From Phycisphaerae bacterium (GTDB lineage Bacteria > Planctomycetota > Phycisphaerae > UBA1845 > PWPN01), in NCBI GenBank assembly GCA_026647385.1, contig JAPKGY010000115.1, forward strand, positions 1-7,917: DNA of 7,917 bases, given 5' to 3'. The notes beneath the pieces were generated by a model, which was not told the origin of the DNA, did not search any database, and was given only the letters and a program-made list of their open reading frames with translations. Below are positions 5,618 to 7,917 of the stretch, in pieces. Both the position numbers and the translations under genes were made by a program. Every line of letters begins with the position of its first letter. Within the stretch, counting starts at the first letter, position 1.

Positions 5618-6112
5618 ATGCGGCGATGGATTTCGGTTTACCTGGTGTCGTTGGTGATGTGCATGTTGCCGATGGCCTGCGTTCTGGTACCCGGCTGCGG
5701 GCCGGACAAGCCCTCGATCGAGACGGGCGTGATTCAGACGTTTCAGGCGACGAACCTGTCGATCCTCTCGCAGGTCGACTGGAAACAGGTCGTGGCCAAC
5801 CTGCGCGGCCATGTAGGGCCGAACCTGCGGATCGAGGCCGAGGGCTACACGAAGACGGCGGCGGGCGTGGACATCCGTGTGGCCGGCGGCGAGATGGAGG
5901 TCAACACGACCGCCTCCGGAACCGGCGGCAAGGACAACCTCGCCTACTGGCCGGAACTCGTGCAGGTCCAGCAGCGGTGGGAGCGGGCGGATGACGCCGC
6001 CCGGCTGGACAAGCAACGCTGGGTGGATGAGGTCACCAAGGCGATCCTCGACCACTTCAAAACCACGGCCTCGCGGCCCGCCGGCACGACGGCGCAGCCG
6101 GCCGGTTCGTGA
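5618..6112 (+). CDS. Phage-encoded lipoprotein of unknown function
   Basis: A 164-residue protein with a clear export signal: basic MRRW, hydrophobic residues about 5-24, then VPG-C27 as a usable lipobox, so it would be lipid-anchored at the membrane after cleavage before Cys27. The mature part has a helix, a strand region (LRIEAEGYTKTAAGVDIRVA) and a charged helix near the end (QQRWERADDAARLDKQRW), closing in a Pro/Ala/Thr tail. There is no other membrane segment. It is preceded by a strong Shine-Dalgarno and followed by a 75-base gap with a hairpin. Possible roles include blocking superinfection (as phage lipoproteins such as T5 Llp do), an outer spanin subunit, or a cargo gene expressed from the prophage. 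Nothing in the sequence decides among these. Confidence 0.6.
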   Translation: MRRWISVYLVSLVMCMLPMACVLVPGCGPDKPSIETGVIQTFQATNLSILSQVDWKQVVANLRGHVGPNLRIEAEGYTKTAAGVDIRVAGGEMEVNTTASGTGGKDNLAYWPELVQVQQRWERADDAARLDKQRWVDEVTKAILDHFKTTASRPAGTTAQPAGS

Positions 6113-6127
6113 TTCTTTTTGTGGGGG

Positions 6128-6168
6128 CGGGGGCCGTCGGAGAGCGACCTGAGTACCGGCGGCCCCCG
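6128..6168 (+). terminator. GC-rich hairpin between the two lipoprotein genes
   Basis: The arms CGGGGGCCGTCGG (6128-6140) and CCGGCGGCCCCCG (6156-6168) pair over 13 positions with one G-T wobble, around a 15-base loop. Only three T residues follow (6169-6171), so as an intrinsic terminator it is weak. It could instead attenuate readthrough or stabilise the upstream transcript end. It lies entirely in the gap between coding regions. Confidence 0.5.
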
Positions 6169-6177
6169 TTTATGGCT

Positions 6178-6182
6178 GGAGG
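6178..6182 (+). promoter_or_regulatory. Shine-Dalgarno fixing the spanin-like start
   Basis: GGAGG lies 5 bases before ATG 6188. An in-frame GTG at 6119 would add a Gly/Ser/Pro-rich lead translated through the hairpin, which is implausible and would bury the lipoprotein signal. Confidence 0.65.
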
Positions 6183-6187
6183 ATCCG

Positions 6188-6607
6188 ATGCGACGCTTGA
6201 CCATATTATCTATGGCGCTCCTGGCGGGGTGTAACGCCAACTCGGGGGAACAGGCCGTCGCCCGCCTGGACACCCAGGCCACGGCCGAGATCGCCGCGAC
6301 GGTGAGTACGCAGGTCGAGGGCAAGCTCGACGCCGCCCTCGTTCAGATCGACCAGCGGCTTGAGGACCACTCCGCACGAATCACCGAGACGGCGCAAAAG
6401 GCCGTGCTCGCGGTCAGCAAGGTCGACAACTCCACCAGCGACAAGGTGGTCAACCGAGTGATGGTCATCGGCGTGGTCATCGTGCTGGTCATGCTCGTGG
6501 CCACGTATCCGGTCGGCAAGCTGCTCTGGTTGATCGGCGGGAGGATCGGCAATGGTAGAGCCCATCGCGCTCGACATCCGGATCAAGGATCTGTTCTTCG
6601 ATCGTGA
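6188..6607 (+). CDS. Lipoprotein with C-terminal TM: unimolecular spanin candidate
   Basis: A 139-residue protein with two membrane attachments. The N-terminus MRRLTILSMALLAGC has a textbook lipobox (LAG-C15), so it should be processed and lipidated. Residues about 16-88 are polar, helical and coiled-coil-like, with heptad-style spacing (EGKLDAALVQIDQRLEDHS). Residues about 91-107 are a strong TM segment (VMVIGVVIVLVMLVATY), with a second hydrophobic patch to about 118 and then a short basic tail. An N-terminal outer-membrane lipid anchor, a periplasmic helix and a C-terminal inner-membrane TM is the architecture of u-spanins such as phage T1 gp11 (134 residues), which fuse the two membranes in the last lysis step. 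The last 56 bases overlap the next gene. A membrane lipoprotein with another role is possible. Confidence 0.55.
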   Translation: MRRLTILSMALLAGCNANSGEQAVARLDTQATAEIAATVSTQVEGKLDAALVQIDQRLEDHSARITETAQKAVLAVSKVDNSTSDKVVNRVMVIGVVIVLVMLVATYPVGKLLWLIGGRIGNGRAHRARHPDQGSVLRS

Positions 6608-7007
6608 GGTGGTTCGCCGTGCGGTCGATCGGGCCCGGCGTAGTGCCCTGTCGCGCGCTGGCGCATTCATCCGCCAGACGGCGAAGACTTCCATCCGACC
6701 GCGCAAGGGGACGTCGAAGCCGGGAGATCCTCCGTTCTCGCATGAGGGGAGCCTCCGCAAATTGATCCTCTTCGGCTATGACCCGCGGACGGATTCCGTC
6801 GTCGTCGGGCCGGTGGCGTTTCGCGAGGCGGTGGCGCCGAACGCATTGGAGTTCGGCGGCGACGTGGAAGCCCCGGCTTACGGCGCGGCATGGAAACGTG
6901 GAATGCGCTCCATTCACATCCGCCCTCGGCCGTTCATGGGTCCGGCGATGGAGAAGGAATTATCGACGCTCACCCGGATGTGGTCGGGGAGCGTGAGGAG
7001 TGGGTGA
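6552..7007 (+). CDS. HK97-gp10-like tail completion / neck protein
   Basis: A 151-residue protein with the sequence order typical of HK97 gp10-type proteins, which act at the head-tail interface. It has a basic N-terminal helix (REVVRRAVDRARRSALSRAG) and the SKPGDPPFSHEGSLRKLI motif at about residues 55-71. Strands follow with VVVGPVAF, then ALEFGGDVEAP at about 98-107, and RPRPFMGPAMEKEL at about 124-137. The EFG and RPF-x-x-PA elements near the end are characteristic. ATG 6552 lies inside the spanin-like gene and has GGGAGG at 6539-6544, 7 bases away. These proteins usually sit before the tail tube gene, so the position just before the tape measure is displaced. Confidence 0.65.
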   Translation: MVEPIALDIRIKDLFFDREVVRRAVDRARRSALSRAGAFIRQTAKTSIRPRKGTSKPGDPPFSHEGSLRKLILFGYDPRTDSVVVGPVAFREAVAPNALEFGGDVEAPAYGAAWKRGMRSIHIRPRPFMGPAMEKELSTLTRMWSGSVRSG

Positions 7008-7009
7008 TC

Positions 7010-7917
7010 GTGGCCAATACCCAGGGCATTCGCGCCGGCCGGGCTTATGTCGAGCTCGGCGTGAACGACAAGATCTCCGCCGGCCTGCGGGCCGCGCAGC
7101 GGAGATTGCAGGCCTTCGGAGCGGCGCTGGCCGGGGCCGGCGTCGCCATCCTCACGCCGATGATCGGGGCAGCGAAGGTTTTTGCCGACTTCGGATCCGA
7201 GTTGAACGACACGGCCGGCCGAACGGGTATGGCCGTCGAGGCCCTGTCGGAACTGGGTTATGCCGCCGATATGACCGGCACGGACCTGGCAACCGTCGAA
7301 GTCGGCGTCCGGCGGATGCAGAAAACCCTCAGTGCCGCTCGGGACGGATCGAAGGAAGCCTCGGAGGCCTTGGCCAAACTCGGCATCTCCGCAGCCAAGA
7401 TCGCCACACTCGCTCCCGAGCAGCAATTCGAGGCCATCGCCCGGAGCCTGCGGGGAATCAGCGATCCGACCGAGCGGGCGGCTGCGGCCATGTCCGTCTT
7501 CGGCAAAGGCGGCACGGCGTTGCTGCCCATGATCGATGACTTGGACGCGTTGCGCCGGAAAGCCCGCGAACTCGGCCTGACCATGACCACGAAGCAGGCG
7601 GCGGCGGCGGACGCGCTGGGCGATTCCTACGACACGCTGAAGGCCAGCGTTCGCGGGCTGGCCGTGTCGGTCGGCAACGCGCTGGCGCCTGCCCTCCAAC
7701 AGGTAACGGATGCGCTCACCCGCGCCGTATCAACCATCAGTCGGTTCGTCAGGCAGCATCAGGCCGCCGTGGTCGCCGCCGCGAAGCTCGCGCTCGTACT
7801 GGTCGGCGTCGGCGGTGCGATCATCGGGTTGGGTGCAAGCCTGGGCATCGTCGCCTCATCGCTCAAGGTCATCCCGGCCATCTTCGGCGGGATCATTACC
7901 GTTCTCGGCAGCCTGCT
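7010..7917 (+). CDS. Tail tape measure protein (N-terminal part, runs off the edge)
   Basis: The first 302 residues of a tape measure protein, which sets tail length, fills the tube and helps DNA pass the host membrane. The start MANTQGIRAGRAYVELGVND followed by helices (GLRAAQRRLQAFGAALAG) is typical. It continues with the core of the TP901-type family: FADFGSELNDTAGRTGM, VEALSELGYAADMTGTDL, a VRRMQKTL helix, PEQQFEAIARSLRGISDP, and AAMSVFGKGGTALLPMI. From about residue 248 a long hydrophobic Ala/Val/Gly/Ile stretch begins (LALVLVGVGGAIIGLGASLG), the usual membrane-active part. GTG 7010 has GAGGAG at 6995-7000. An in-frame GTG at 7004 overlapping the previous stop would add two residues. No stop occurs before the window ends. 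Confidence 0.85.
   Translation, partial: MANTQGIRAGRAYVELGVNDKISAGLRAAQRRLQAFGAALAGAGVAILTPMIGAAKVFADFGSELNDTAGRTGMAVEALSELGYAADMTGTDLATVEVGVRRMQKTLSAARDGSKEASEALAKLGISAAKIATLAPEQQFEAIARSLRGISDPTERAAAAMSVFGKGGTALLPMIDDLDALRRKARELGLTMTTKQAAAADALGDSYDTLKASVRGLAVSVGNALAPALQQVTDALTRAVSTISRFVRQHQAAVVAAAKLALVLVGVGGAIIGLGASLGIVASSLKVIPAIFGGIITVLGSL

Noticed and set aside
1..7917. tRNA, rRNA, CRISPR array, insertion sequence, attachment site or defence system
   Set aside because: I saw no regular spaced repeats, no transposase, no terminal inverted repeats and no cloverleaf-like sequence. Nothing supports a defence locus.

Overview
The window reads as part of a tailed-phage or prophage structural module. 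All genes are on the + strand and tightly packed, with stop/start overlaps and gaps mostly under 60 bases. Base composition is high-GC and codon usage looks uniform from about base 100 to the end. A tail tube, a tail assembly chaperone pair and a tape measure are present, and no tail sheath is visible, which points to a long, non-contractile (siphovirus-like) tail. Two genes carry lipoprotein signals and one of these also has a C-terminal membrane segment, so the host is probably a diderm. The style of the proteins and a short AGTCCG-type intergenic repeat recall phages and genomes of Planctomycetota, but that is an impression, not a demonstrated assignment. Terminase, portal, protease and major capsid protein are not visible and may lie upstream.

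Layout. Bases 1-392 hold the remains of two unrelated coding signals: a sigma-70 region-4-like stretch in frame 1 (to about base 99) and, in frame 3, an HNH homing-type endonuclease with a C-terminal helix-turn-helix. Bases 405-2284 are the head and neck block: a DUF2190-type capsid decoration protein with extra domains, a putative head-closure protein, a small one-TM holin-like protein, and a putative tail terminator. Bases 2298-3526 are the tail core: the tail tube protein and a G/T-type tail assembly chaperone whose T part lies in the -1 frame.

Bases 3510-7007 are less standard. Between the chaperone and the tape measure lie a helical unknown protein, a 499-residue right-handed beta-helix protein (tailspike candidate), a 78-residue unknown protein, a lipoprotein, a second lipoprotein with a C-terminal TM segment (u-spanin candidate), and an HK97-gp10-like protein. 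The tape measure starts at 7010 and runs off the right edge.

How they would work together: the decoration and neck proteins finish the DNA-filled head. Terminator, tube, chaperone and tape measure build the tail. The beta-helix protein and its small downstream partner are candidates for host-surface contact. The holin-like and spanin-like proteins are candidates for lysis, although the two are separated by about 4.3 kb and no endolysin is visible. The most interesting points are the u-spanin-like architecture, the chaperone frameshift without a canonical slippery heptamer, and the accessory block inserted before the tape measure.
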